The position numbers were made by a program, and so were the translations under genes. Of a stretch of 64,000 nt of DNA, positions 44,130-55,813 are shown one piece after another. The stretch is from Limnanthes douglasii subsp. nivea. Its lineage: Eukaryota > Streptophyta > Magnoliopsida > Brassicales > Limnanthaceae. Position 1 is the first letter of the stretch. Each line of letters begins with the position of its first letter. Below the pieces are notes generated by a model. The model did not search any database. It was given only the letters and a program-made list of their open reading frames with translations, and was not told the origin of the DNA. The DNA lies in contig JAUPFV010000004.1 of assembly GCA_036936605.1 (NCBI GenBank), positions 291,380,009 to 291,444,008 of the forward strand, read 5' to 3'.

Positions 44130-44372
44130 TTTGAAAAAGGTTTTCGTGGGCTCACTTCGGGAGTTTTTTCCTTAAAATATCTAATATTTTTCGCTAATGT
44201 GACTGGTTCTTTTATTCCATAAATCAACCATTGCTTCATCATTAACAACATTGATTTTCTCAACAGGAACCCTTGCAGACATGATATAGAGGGCAGGACA
44301 TATCTGTCCTCTTGCCATAACCAATGAGCCCTTCGTAAGTTCTCACTTCCCATTCACAAAAATATTGCAATA
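44130..44372 (-). pseudogene. Array unit 2: Copia GAG-pre-integrase remnant
   Basis: Reads LDDIRYCNIFVNGK, stop, ELTKGSLVMARGQICPALY, VPVEKINVVNDEAMVDLW, NKRTSHISEK. This is the clearest copy. The Copia frame ends a few codons after SEK and Gypsy antisense-ORF sequence takes over. Confidence 0.8.
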
Positions 44373-45880
44373 GCGTATATCATCTAGGTTTTTTCTAAAA
44401 TTTGAACTTTTATTCTAAAAGGCCCCTTTCCCAAACACACTTCACCCTTAAATTCTTTAATCACTTGGGTTGTCACACCTGTAAACCCATTTATAGTATG
44501 GTTTGATTGAAAAATTCGAGGAGGATTACGCATCTTATAGTATGTTGACTTGAACATAACATTTGCAGAGCTTTCTGTATCTATCAGAACGCGTCGGATT
44601 TTAATATCAGATACTTCTGCTCAAATAACTACTGCATCTTCATGAGGACCTGTAGTGCCTCTCAAATCATCCTCATCAAACAGAATAAAGGGAACATCTT
44701 TCTTACCATACAAATGAGTAGACATCCCTTGTTCTATTTGAGTAGTTAAACTCACCACATGCCTCTTTGTAGAATTATTAGTACTACCAGTCATAGTATA
44801 TCCTCCAAAGATTGCCAAGGACTCAAAGTTTTCGCATAAAATTCATACTTTTCCTTGTTTTACTAGCTCATCCATCGCCACCAAAATCAATCGATCTAGA
44901 TCTGTGTTCAAATATTCCAAAGCAGCATCGAAATGATTGAACTTCGAATCCAGATTAATTAGATTTTCTTCCTTTGAATTTGGATTTGCTTCTTCCGGAG
45001 TTGATGCAATAGGAACCTTTGATCCACTGCTCTGCCCTTTAACATAAGCTGTTAACTTGACATTTTCAATTAAAGTTTGCACCTCCTTATTTAAAGCTAT
45101 ACGATCTACAGTAACATGTCCTATGTCATTATGATACTTACAGACCCTGTCATTATGCTTTTCCATGGGTCGATTTATCGTAGCCGGCTTTTTAAAACTC
45201 ACGTATCCGTTTGCCTTTTCCTAAATCACAGCAACATTCTCAATCAAGTCACCATAATATTATGGTTTTATCCACTGATTTGGCCCCGTTCTTTGAAATT
45301 GATACCTTGTAGCCTGAGACGGGTACGCTCCAGTTCGAGTAGGAAATGGATCCATCTGGAATCATGTTGTACCATTTCAAAGTTTTACCCTTAAATGTTT
45401 AAGAGAAGGCTCTACACACCAGCCTATCATCATCTTCAAAGTTCATCATGTAGTTCTTAAATTTTTTAATGTGGTCATCGGGATCTTGCATCCCATCAAA
45501 CTTTTCAACCTTAGAGATATCGAACCATTTCAGAAGAATGATAAAACTTATCTCAGTTTTTAAAGGAGAATTTCTCCAGTCAACTCCTTGAGCATACTGA
45601 TTATCATTTTTTGTTCCCATGACAGCATCTGAATTTCGATCATCTATTGTTGTATATTGATTCGGGGTACTCCCTTCACATCACTCTGCTTTCATCAAAG
45701 AACGAGCTACATTGTATTTTCTTGATTTAAATTCTTTTCGTGACTTTCAAGACCGATCTTTTTCTTCTTTCGAAGATCTTCGGTACCTCTTATACTCATA
45801 TGTTGAATTGTGTCACTAGACAACTAAGACGAATCATGAATTCAATTTCTTCTAATTTTTATCACGAGATCAAGGTACCG
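44373..45880 (-). pseudogene. Array unit 3: Gypsy gag-protease with internal deletion
   Basis: gag domain (45620-45399), CKYHNDIGHVTVDR box (about 45140; last Cys lost) and gag C-terminus to 44843, then protease-side ILFDEDDLRGTTGPHEDAVVI to 44621. About 430 bases of gag N-terminus present in units 1 and 2 are deleted near 45817. Confidence 0.75.
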
Positions 45881-45910
45881 ATCGATCAACTCCCACTGTG
45901 GTCGCCAATT

Positions 45911-46271
45911 TGGTGTGGATTAAATCTACTTCTATAGAGAGAGTCAAGTTGATTTTAGAGAGAGAAATTAAAATAGAAGAAGAGAATTCACAATAAAAGT
46001 ATCCTCTTTATTGAATTCAGCCTTGGCCATTATATATAGGCGTCAAGACTTGTATAACAGAATTAGTTACACAAAAGGTTTTATTACAAATTAGTCATTT
46101 ATCTTCAAAACCATTCTCTAGATCGAAATAAAGCATACACCACACAAAGAATGACAACTTCATACACAACCCCAATACACAAGATAGTAAACTGAAATAA
46201 AAAAAGTCACTGATATATTCTCAAAAACGCACTTAGAAGAATGTGATTTAAAATATACTTATAATACTCCA
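45911..46271 (-). repeat. Array unit 3: Gypsy LTR
   Basis: Same LTR as unit 2 with the AAAGTCACTGATATATTC stretch; nearly identical to unit 4 at +4980. Confidence 0.6.
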
Positions 46272-46399
46272 AATCAAAATCCCTCCAGTGAGATTGTAAA
46301 CGACAAATACATGAGCTGGCTCACTAAAATCAAAGATGATCGGACCACATAAGACGGTCTGATTGAATGCACAGAGTTCCGCCTCGAATTGCTTTTTCT

Positions 46400-47000
46400 T
46401 TCAGAACTGCATTACTCAAAACACTGTATATGTTTATACAATGGCATACATGAGACTTCAAACTGCAGATGCATGTGGAATATTAGCCATGTCTCTCTTT
46501 TCTTAATTAGTTGAAGGACATTGTTTCGTGTTTAACTTGAAATGACCGGAAAGTGGTGACCTAACCACTTTAGCTTTGTCAATCTTAAACTTCTGAAGAA
46601 TTTTGTTAATGTAATTTTCTTATGACAAGAACAATTTCTTCGAATCTCTGTCTCTAGTAATTTGAATGTCAATAATATGCTTTGTTTGGCCTAAATATTT
46701 CATTACAATATACTTACCTAACTGTTTCTTCAAAGAATCAATCCACGAATTATTCTTCCCAACAATAAGCATATCATCCACATAAAGGATGATACATAAT
46801 TACCATAATAACTCTTCTTGTAGTCCTACTCCCCCTTAACTGACATAGACCTCTTATACCACTGTCTCGAAGCTTGTTTTAAACCATATAGGCTCTTCTT
46901 CAGTCTGCGCACATTATCTTCTTTTCATTCAACCACAAAACCTTTAGGTTTTTTCATAAAAATCTCTTATTCCAAGTCATCATGGAAGAATACTATTTTA
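46400..47000 (-). pseudogene. Array unit 3: Copia reverse transcriptase remnant
   Basis: RT block with YVDDM near 46775. A few bases just upstream of it (AGTAAGAGA of units 1-2) are replaced by GATGAT, an additional lesion shared with unit 4. Confidence 0.8.
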
Positions 47001-47114
47001 GACCCATTTGCTGAATTTCCAAGTGTAGACTAGTTGCAATGCCTAGAACTATATGAATAGATGAAATTTTAAAATCCCTTTGCCATCTTAAAATGACAAG
47101 CATAATGTTCATGA

Positions 47115-47290
47115 TTTTGAACTCAAAAGACACTCCAAAAAAGTTAAGACAATATTGTTCATCCTTTTTAACTCAAAAGACACTCTAAAAAAGTTTGGAC
47201 AATAATGTTCATTTTTAACTCAAAAGACACTCCAAAAAAGTTTGGACAATAATGTTCATCTTTTTTAACTCAAAAGATAATCCGAAGAAA
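47115..47290. repeat. Array unit 3: about 43-bp tandem repeats
   Basis: Four units as in the other copies. Sequence continues to about 47583, where the 641-base deletion joint (CAATAT) is found. Confidence 0.8.
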
Positions 47291-47588
47291 ACGTTTACTA
47301 TTTTGAACCAAAAAATGGTTAACAAAGTTTTCATCGGTTTAAACCTGGGTCAAAAACGTTCACAAAAAAGATTGTTTACCTAAGAAATAAGTTGATATAA
47401 ACCTTTTTTAATATCAAGGATGTTTTACCAAAATTGAAGTTATAGAAACTTTTCATATTAAGAAACTATTTATCCAGGGGAGAACATAGGTAAAATATTT
47501 TCAAGTCAAACATTTTCATATGGGAAACTTTGTAATATAAAAATAAATTTGAAAATCAGAAATACATCATCAAAAGTCCTCCCAATAT

Positions 47589-49104
47589 CTTTACTTCACC
47601 CCTTCTTTGGAACACTTCACTTTTGTAATGATCTTTACTATTAGCTTCCCTTTCGAGGAGAGCAGCAACACAAAGCAATTTGTTCAACTCATTTGCAACA
47701 AATTCGTTTTCATAAACGTCAAAGTAAGCTGAGGCAAGGGAGAGATGTTCACCTTCATCAAGAATTTATTCTTGACCAGCAGTTCTCTTTTTTTGAAGGA
47801 AAAATTCTCCTCCATAATCTGAATCGACTATAAAGACTTTCTTTAGGGGGTAAGCTCGGACAAGTTGTATTGTCACTTTCCCCTTCAATATCGACTACCT
47901 TCTTCAGCTTCTTCTAAGCAGTGAGCCTTTTTTACCTCACAACTCATACTCTCCCAACTGGCCTTACTTCAACTGAATTTCGTTATTAGCATTCATCTGG
48001 TCTTCTTCTCGGATACTAGCCTTAGGGATTACCCGGATATCAAATTTTTGTTTTTGGTGGACCTCTGTTGGCCTCTCGTCTTGAGTTTCATTTTGTTGGT
48101 TTACTTGAACTCCAGTCCTCTGCTCTTCATGGACATCATTCTCTGAGCCTGCATCATCCTCGGTCTTTTCATCCTCCTCTTTGGGTTTCTCAGCATCTTG
48201 ATGACTAGGAGCCCGAGACTGAGTAGGAAGAAAAACCATATTGTCAAAACCTTACAGGCACTTGAGAATAACATATTCTGGGTTGAGGTACCATGAGTTT
48301 GGACATGGATTTTTTTTTTACCAGGATCGTATCTCCAAATATTACTTCTTACCAATTTCATTTGCATGAAATTTTGATCAAACTTATGGCTTCAATTAGC
48401 TTCTTAAAGATTTTCTTTGCAGATTTCGCATAATCTTTAAAGGGTTTGGCAATTTCCTTCATAGTTATTCAAAATAAATATCTTAAGTTAACCAATTTTA
48501 ATAAGTAATATTGAATAAAGTATAAAGATACATACCTCGCCTAGACCACTTTATAGTCAACCGATGGGGAAGGTCTTCGGAATCCTCAAAACCGTTCTCT
48601 CATAGCCCATAGATAAAAATAAATTGTTTCTTCCATTTTTTTATCGGCTTCGAAGATATCCTTTATCACCTTGTATTGCCTTGAAAAACCAAAATAATAA
48701 AATGGGTAATGAGAGTTCTTAGCTAAACCTGAGATGGAGACGAGTTTCTCCATGGAAAATGATGTCTCAAAAATCCTAGAGGCCATGATGCAAGCCTTGA
48801 ATGTATAACACACGGTAGGACCACCTTGAGCGGGGAAAATTCCAATAATATTGAAGTACTCCACTAGAGCAGGATCGAGAGCCAGGGGACGACCCAAGTT
48901 TATAAGTTCGGTGTAAAGAATTAACTCATTATTGTGAACGGATAATGGTGTCTCTCCAATAGTGGGAAATCGAATAGTAATATTTCTGGGGATTGCCCAT
49001 CGGTCTCTGAGTTTTACCTCCTTGTTCGGGTAGAAATATTTGTATTTCACCTTGTTAAGGGCAAGTAGCTGCTTCGCTTTTATATCATGAAGGATGTCGC
49101 TCAA
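47589..49104 (-). pseudogene. Array unit 3: Gypsy antisense-ORF relative, C-terminus deleted
   Basis: Conserved domain open at 49104-48586 (172 codons) and acidic linker at 48239-47964. The coil end and FPDL-type C-terminal motif are lost in the deletion at 47583-47588. Confidence 0.75.
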
Positions 49105-49109
49105 AATGT

Positions 49110-49352
49110 TTTGAAAAAGGTTTTCGTGGGCTCACTTCGGGAGTTTTTTCCTTAAAATATCTAATATTTTTCGCTAATGTGACTGGTTCTTTTATTCCAT
49201 AAATCAACCATTGCTTCATCATTAACAACATTGATTTTCTCAACAGGAACCCTTGCAGACATGATATAGAGGGCAGGACATATCTGTCCTCTTGCCATAA
49301 CCAATGAGCCCTTCGTAAGTTCTCACTTCCCATTCACAAAAATATTGCAATA
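49110..49352 (-). pseudogene. Array unit 3: Copia GAG-pre-integrase remnant
   Basis: Identical in plan to 44130-44372, with the same stop after VNGK. Confidence 0.78.
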
Positions 49353-50860
49353 GCGTATATCATCTAGGTTTTTTCTAAAATTTGAACTTTTATTCTAAAA
49401 GGCCCCTTTCCCAAACACACTTCACCCTTAAATTCTTTAATCACTTGGGTTGTCACACCTGTAAACCCATTTATAGTATGGTTTGATTGAAAAATTCGAG
49501 GAGGATTACGCATCTTATAGTATGTTGACTTGAACATAACATTTGCAGAGCTTTCTGTATCTATCAGAACGCGTCGGATTTTAATATCAGATACTTCTGC
49601 TCAAATAACTACTGCATCTTCATGAGGACCTGTAGTGCCTCTCAAATCATCCTCATCAAACAGAATAAAGGGAACATCTTTCTTACCATACAAATGAGTA
49701 GACATCCCTTGTTCTATTTGAGTAGTTAAACTCACCACATGCCTCTTTGTAGAATTATTAGTACTACCAGTCATAGTATATCCTCCAAAGATTGCCAAGG
49801 ACTCAAAGTTTTCGCATAAAATTCATACTTTTCCTTGTTTTACTAGCTCATCCATCGCCACCAAAATCAATCGATCTAGATCTGTGTTCAAATATTCCAA
49901 AGCAGCATCGAAATGATTGAACTTCGAATCCAGATTAATTAGATTTTCTTCCTTTGAATTTGGATTTGCTTCTTCCGGAGTTGATGCAATAGGAACCTTT
50001 GATCCACTGCTCTGCCCTTTAACATAAGCTGTTAACTTGACATTTTCAATTAAAGTTTGCACCTCCTTATTTAAAGCTATACGATCTACAGTAACATGTC
50101 CTATGTCATTATGATACTTACAGACCCTGTCATTATGCTTTTCCATGGGTCGATTTATCGTAGCCGGCTTTTTAAAACTCACGTATCCGTTTGCCTTTTC
50201 CTAAATCACAGCAACATTCTCAATCAAGTCACCATAATATTATGGTTTTATCCACTGATTTTGCCCCGTTCTTTGAAATTGATACCTTGTAGCCTGAGAC
50301 GGGTACGCTCCAGTTCGAGTAGGAAATGGATCCATCTGGAATCATGTTGTACCATTTCAAAGTTTTACCCTTAAATGTTTAAGAGAAGGCTCTACACACC
50401 AGCCTATCATCATCTTCAAAGTTCATCATGTAGTTCTTAAATTTTTTAATGTGGTCATCGGGATCTTGCATCCCATCAAACTTTTCAATCTTAGAGATAT
50501 CGAACCATTTCAGAAGAATGATAAAACTTATCTCAGTTTTTAAAGGAGAATTTCTCCAGTCAACTCCTTGAGCATACTGATTATCATTTTTTGTTCCCAT
50601 GACAGCATCTGAATTTCGATCATCTATTGTTGTATATTGATTCGGGGTACTCCCTTCACAGCACTCTGCTTTCATCAAAGAACGAGCTACATTGTATTTT
50701 CTTGATTTAAATTCTTTTCGTGACTTTCAAGACCGATCTTTTTCTTCTTTCGAAGATCTTCGGTACCTCTTATACTCATATGTTGAATTGTGTCACTAGA
50801 CAACTAAGACGAATCATGAATTCAATTTCTTCTAATTTTTATCACGAGATCAAGGTACCG
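49353..50860 (-). pseudogene. Array unit 4: Gypsy gag-protease with internal deletion
   Basis: Nearly base-for-base copy of 44373-45880. A few substitutions distinguish it, for example at about 50261, 50487 and 50661; the last opens the frame upstream, giving a 99-codon gag-domain ORF (50678-50379). Confidence 0.75.
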
Positions 50861-50890
50861 ATCGATCAACTCCCACTGTGGTCGCCAATT

Positions 50891-51251
50891 TGGTGTGGAT
50901 TAAATCTACTTCTATAGAGAGAGTCAAGTTGATTTTAGAGAGAGAAATTAAAATAGAAGAAGAGAATTCACAATAAAAGTATCCTCTTTATTGAATTCAG
51001 CCTTGGCCATTATATATAGGCGTCAAGACTTGTATAACAGAATTAGTTACACAAATGGTTTTATTACAAATTAGTCATTTATCTTCAAAACCATTCTCTA
51101 GATCGAAATAAAGCATACACCACACAAAGAATGACAACTTCATACACAACCCCAATACACAAGATAGTAAACTGAAATAAAAAAAGTCACTGATATATTC
51201 TCAAAAACGCACTTAGAAGAATGTGATTTAAAATATACTTATAATACTCCA
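50891..51251 (-). repeat. Array unit 4: Gypsy LTR
   Basis: Copy of 45911-46271, one visible difference near 51056. Confidence 0.6.
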
Positions 51252-51379
51252 AATCAAAATCCCTCCAGTGAGATTGTAAACGACAAATACATGAGCTGGC
51301 TCACTAAAATCAAAGATGATCGGACCACATAAGACGGTCTGATTGAATGCACAGAGTTCCGCCTCGAATTGCTTTTTCT

Positions 51380-51980
51380 TTCAGAACTGCATTACTCAAA
51401 ACACTGTATATGTTTATACAATGGCATACATGAGACTTCAAACTGCAGATGCATGTGGAATATTAGCCATGTCTCTCTTTTCTTAATTAGTTGAAGGACA
51501 TTGTTTCGTGTTTAACTTGAAATGACCGGAAAGTGGTGACCTAACCACTTTAGCTTTGTCAATCTTAAACTTCTGAAGAATTTTGTTAATGTAATTTTCT
51601 TATGACAAGAACAATTTCTTCGAATCTCTGTCTCTAGTAATTTGAATGTCAATAATATGCTTTGTTTGGCCTAAATATTTCATTACAATATACTTACCTA
51701 ACTGTTTCTTCAAAGAATCAATCCACGAATTATTCTTCCCAACAATAAGCATATCATCCACATAAAGGATGATACATAATTACCATAATAACTCTTCTTG
51801 TAGTCCTACTCCCCCTTAACTGACATAGACCTCTTATACCACTGTCTCGAAGCTTGTTTTAAACCATATAGGCTCTTCTTCAGTCTGCGCACATTATCTT
51901 CTTTTCATTCAACCACAAAACCTTTAGGTTTTTTCATAAAAATCTCTTATTCCAAGTCATCATGGAAGAATACTATTTTA
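51380..51980 (-). pseudogene. Array unit 4: Copia reverse transcriptase remnant
   Basis: Copy of unit 3 RT. In this unit the upstream Copia parts (gag, protease, GAG-pre-integrase) are still found at 54140-55400, showing the original polarity. Confidence 0.8.
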
Positions 51981-52094
51981 GACCCATTTGCTGAATTTCC
52001 AAGTGTAGACTAGTTGCAATGCCTAGAACTATATGAATAGATGAAATTTTAAAATCCCTTTGCCATCTTAAAATGACAAGCATAATGTTCATGA

Positions 52095-52270
52095 TTTTGA
52101 ACTCAAAAGACACTCCAAAAAAGTTAAGACAATATTGTTCATCCTTTTTAACTCAAAAGACACTCTAAAAAAGTTTGGACAATAATGTTCATTTTTAACT
52201 CAAAAGACACTCCAAAAAAGTTTGGACAATAATGTTCATCTTTTTTAACTCAAAAGATAATCCGAAGAAA
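52095..52270. repeat. Array unit 4: about 43-bp tandem repeats
   Basis: Copy of 47115-47290. Confidence 0.8.
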
Positions 52271-52568
52271 ACGTTTACTATTTTGAACCAAAAAATGGTT
52301 AACAAAGTTTTCATCGGTTTAAACCTGGGTCAAAAACGTTCACAAAAAAGATTGTTTACCTAAGAAATAAGTTGATATAAACCTTTTTTAATATGAAGGA
52401 TGTTTTACCAAAATTGAAGTTATAGAAACTTTTCATATTAAGAAACTATTTATCCAGGGGAGAACATAGGTAAAATATTTTCAAGTCAAACATTTTCATA
52501 TGGGAAACTTTGTAATATAAAAATAAATTTGAAAATCAGAAATACATCATCAAAAGTCCTCCCAATAT

Positions 52569-54100
52569 CTTTACTTCACCCCTTCTTTGGAACACTTCAC
52601 TTTTGTAATGATCTTTACTATTAGCTTCCCTTTCGAGGAGAGCAGCAACACAAAGCAATTTGTTCAACTCATTGGCAACAAAGTCGTTTTCATAAACGTT
52701 AAAAGTAAGCTGAGGCAAGGGAGAGATGTTCACCTTCATCAAGAATTTATTCTTGACCAGCAATTCTCTTTTTTTGAAGGAAAAATTCTCCTCCAAAATC
52801 TAAATCGACTATAAAGACTTTATTTAGGGGGGTAAGTTGGGACCAGTTGTATTGTCACTTTCCCCTTCACTATCGACTACCTTCTTTTGCTTCTTCTTAG
52901 CAGTGAGCCTCTTTGACCTCACAACTCATGCTCTCCCAACTGGCCTTACTTCAACTGAATTTCGTTATTAGCATTCATTTGGTCTTCTTCCCGGATACTA
53001 TCCTGAGGGCTTACCCGAATATCAACTTGTTGTTTTTGGTGGACCTCTGTTGGCCTCTCCTCTTGAATTTCATTTTGTTGGTTTACTTGAACTTCAGTCC
53101 TCTGCTCTTCATGGACATCATTCTCCGAGCCTGCATCCTCCTCGGTCTTTTCATCCTCCTCTTTTGGTTTCTCAGCATCTTGATGACTAGGAGCCCGAGC
53201 CTAAGTAAGAAGAAAAACCATATTGTCCAAACCTTCCAGGAACTTGAGAATAACATCTTCTGGGGTGAGGTACCATGAGTTTGGACATGGATTTTTTCTG
53301 ACCAGGATCGTATCTCCAAAGATTACTTCTTACCAATTTCATTGGTATGAAATTTTGATCAAACTTATGGCTCCAATTAGCGCCCACCGAGATACTTAGC
53401 TTCGTAAAGATTTTCTTTGCAGATTTCACATAATCTTTAAAGGGTTTGGCAATCTCCTTAACAGTTATTCAAAATAAATATCTTAAGTTAACCAATTTTA
53501 ATAAGTAATGTTGAATAAAGTATAAAGATACATACCTCGCCTAGACGACTTTATAGTCAACCGATGGGGAAGGTCTTCCGAATCCTCAAAACCATTCTGT
53601 CATAGCCCATAGATAAAAATAAATTGTTTCTTCCATTTTTTGTCGGCTTCCAAGATATCCTTTATCACCTTGCATTGCCTTGCAAAACCAAAATAATAAA
53701 ATGGATAATGAGAGTTCTTAGCTACACCTGAGATGGAGACGAGTTGCTCCATGGAAAATGATGACTCAAAAATCCTAGAGGTCATGATGCAAGCCTTGAG
53801 TGTATACCACATGTTAGGACCAGCTTGAGAGGGTAAAAGTCCAATAATATTGAAGTACGCCACTAGAACATGATCGAGAGCCAGGGGAAGGCCCAAGTTC
53901 ATAAGTTCGGTGTAAAGAATTAACTAATGATTTTGAACGGATAATGGTGTTTCTCCAACAGTGGGAAATCGAATAGTAATATTTCCGGGGATTGCCCATC
54001 GATCTCTGAGTTTTACCTCCTCGGTCGCATGGAAATATTTGTATTTCACCTTGTAAAGGGCAAGTAGATGCTTCGCTTCAATATCACGAAGGTTGTCGCT
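52569..54100 (-). pseudogene. Array unit 4: Gypsy antisense-ORF relative, diverged copy
   Basis: Beyond about 52670 this copy departs from units 2-3 and is closer to the 36677-38110 version (for example CATTGGCAACAAAGTCG). Domain fragments at 53902-53600 (NLGLPLALDHVLVAYF, ACIMTSRIFESSFSMEQL) and 53999-53814. C-terminus deleted as in unit 3. Confidence 0.7.
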
Positions 54101-54139
54101 TAAAATGACTTGAAGAAGGTTTCTGGGGGCTTACTTCGG

Positions 54140-55400
54140 GAGTTTCTTCATTAAACTATCTAATATTTTTTTACTAATGTGACTCGTTCTTTTATTCCAT
54201 AAATCAACAATTGCTTCATCATTAACACCATTTATTTTCTCAGCAGGAACCCTTGAAGACATGATATAGAGGGCAGGACATATCTGTCCTCTTGCCATAA
54301 CCAATGAACCCTTCGTAAGTTCTCACTTCCCATTCACAAAAATATTGCAATAGCTTATATCATCTAGCTTCCTTGTAGAGATCAAATTCAATCAAAGATC
54401 GGATATATGTTCAGCACCCTTCAAAACCAATCTTGCACCCATGCTTGTTTCTAGATAAGCATTACCAATACCAACCACTTTAGAAAACTTATTATTCCCC
54501 ATATTTGCATAACCAAAGTCACCAGAGGTGTAAGATGAGAAAAATTCTCTACGAGAAGTAGCATGAATTGTAGCATTGTTGTCAACTACCCAACCATTTT
54601 CCGCATACACAGAATTCACAACAGTATCATCAATAACAATTAAATAACTCTCTAAAACCGCAATAACATGCTTCTCGTCACCACTTTCATCATAATTTTT
54701 CTCCTTGTTCTTTTCTTTCTAACTATTGTTGGATTTCCCAAAATTATTCTTCTTTCTCAACTTAGGAAAAACATTTCTTAGTGTGCACAATCTCATAACA
54801 ATAGTAGCACTCCCTACCTGTAAATTTATTAGACTTGTTCTGACTCTTGCTTTTGTTTTTACCTTCAGTTTCTCAACCACGATTTTCATTTCTACCACGT
54901 TTCTCAAAGACTAGAGTTTCTGAATTTGAAGGGGAGCAACTGTTTTTATTCTAATATTTTTATTCAGCACACTACTTTTAGTCAATACCATTAATATATT
55001 ACCATTAGGAGTTCAATTAGAAAGTGACATTCTGAAAGGATCCCACGAGTCTGGTAGCAAACCAAGCAAGCATAACGCCAAAATGTCATCATCAAATTTG
55101 ATACCCATAGCATCCAACTGTTTAATCAAACCTTGAAAGGTATTCAAATGACCTGTAAGAGGTGATCTATCTTGATACCTCAAATACATCTTCTGTTTGA
55201 ACAAAAATAACTTATTGTTTCATGTATTTCTAGGATATAACTCCTCAAGTTTACTTCACAAAGTCCTTGCATATGTTTCATCTACTACATGATTCAACTC
55301 ATTATCATCAAATCATTGACAAATAAATCCACAAACCTGTCGATGAATATTTATCCATTATGCATCAGACTTATCTGTAGGTTTCTTTTATCACTGATCA
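54140..55400 (-). pseudogene. Ty1/Copia gag, protease and GAG-pre-integrase
   Basis: Minus-strand Copia pol start. gag remnants with YLRYQDRSPLTGHLNTF and LLGLLPDSWDPFRMSLSN (55204-55013), a zinc knuckle CYYCYEIVHTKKC (near 54800; one residue shorter than usual before the last Cys), protease WVVDNNATIHATS (about 54590) where DSG is now DNN, and ISDL then LDDIxYCNIF-type GAG-pre-integrase down to about 54160. Frames are broken by many stops. Integrase is missing: Gypsy sequence follows directly, and Copia RT reappears at 51980. Cut on the upstream side by the Gypsy LTR at 55411. Confidence 0.8.
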
Positions 55401-55410
55401 CTATTAAATG

Positions 55411-55718
55411 TGATATGGAAGTAGGATTTTAAGGACTAAACTGTAAATAATGTAAGTTTAAGAGAATAATTGTGACTATGTAATATTATTAAGTACTAAG
55501 GGTAATTTTCCCCCTTTTGTAACCGATTTCAGTTTAAGGCTAAGTCTTGGCCCCTCTATATAAAGGGCAAGGCTAACCTAATAAAGTGATTCAACACATT
55601 TTTATTTACTCATTTCTACTTAAACTTTCTCTCTCTAAAAACTATATCTCTCTTTTTCTCTTTAGAATTCACTTCTAACAATTTTGTAAGGCAATCTTCT
55701 TAATATCTGAACTCACCA
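55411..55718 (+). repeat. 5' LTR of the third Tat element, 308 bp
   Basis: Starts TGATATGGAAGTAGG (compare TGATAAGGAGATG at 36349) and ends CTCACCA before the primer site. TATATAAA at 55557-55564, CT-rich leader after it. Confidence 0.7.
55557..55564 (+). promoter_or_regulatory. TATA box in LTR
   Basis: CTCTATATAAAGGGC in the LTR, about 155 bases before its end, consistent with a transcription start near 55590. Confidence 0.6.
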
Positions 55719-55719
55719 A

Positions 55720-55737
55720 ATTAGCGACTCTACTGAA
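55720..55737 (+). other. Primer-binding site
   Basis: AATTAGCGACTCTACTG directly after the LTR; like the TTGGCGACC site of the array LTRs, with one G to A change. Confidence 0.55.
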
Positions 55738-55813
55738 GACAGAATTAAGAATCAATGACTTATCTTTTCGAATTTAATACGATCTTATTGTTTTTTTGTT
55801 TGAATCTCATATA

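Larger units (their letters stand above)
28370..54364. repeat. Four-unit tandem array of a chimeric Copia/Gypsy segment
   Basis: Ascending order in each unit: Gypsy protease and gag (-), primer site and LTR, degenerate Copia RT (-), about 43-bp tandem repeats, Gypsy antisense-ORF relative (-), Copia GAG-pre-integrase remnant (-). Units start near 28370, 38345, 44373 and 49353. The same joint between Copia GAG-pre-integrase and Gypsy protease occurs at about 38342, 44372 and 49352, so the units descend from one joint by tandem duplication. Unit 1 carries an extra insertion (33826-36676). Units 3 and 4 share two deletions. Confidence 0.85.

Noticed and set aside
44105..44353. 82-codon ORF (and equivalents at 38129 and 49085) as the N-terminus of the antisense-ORF protein
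   Set aside because: In a neighbouring frame the same DNA reads as Copia GAG-pre-integrase (LTKGSLVMARG, CPALYIMSARVP), which is clearly the true origin.
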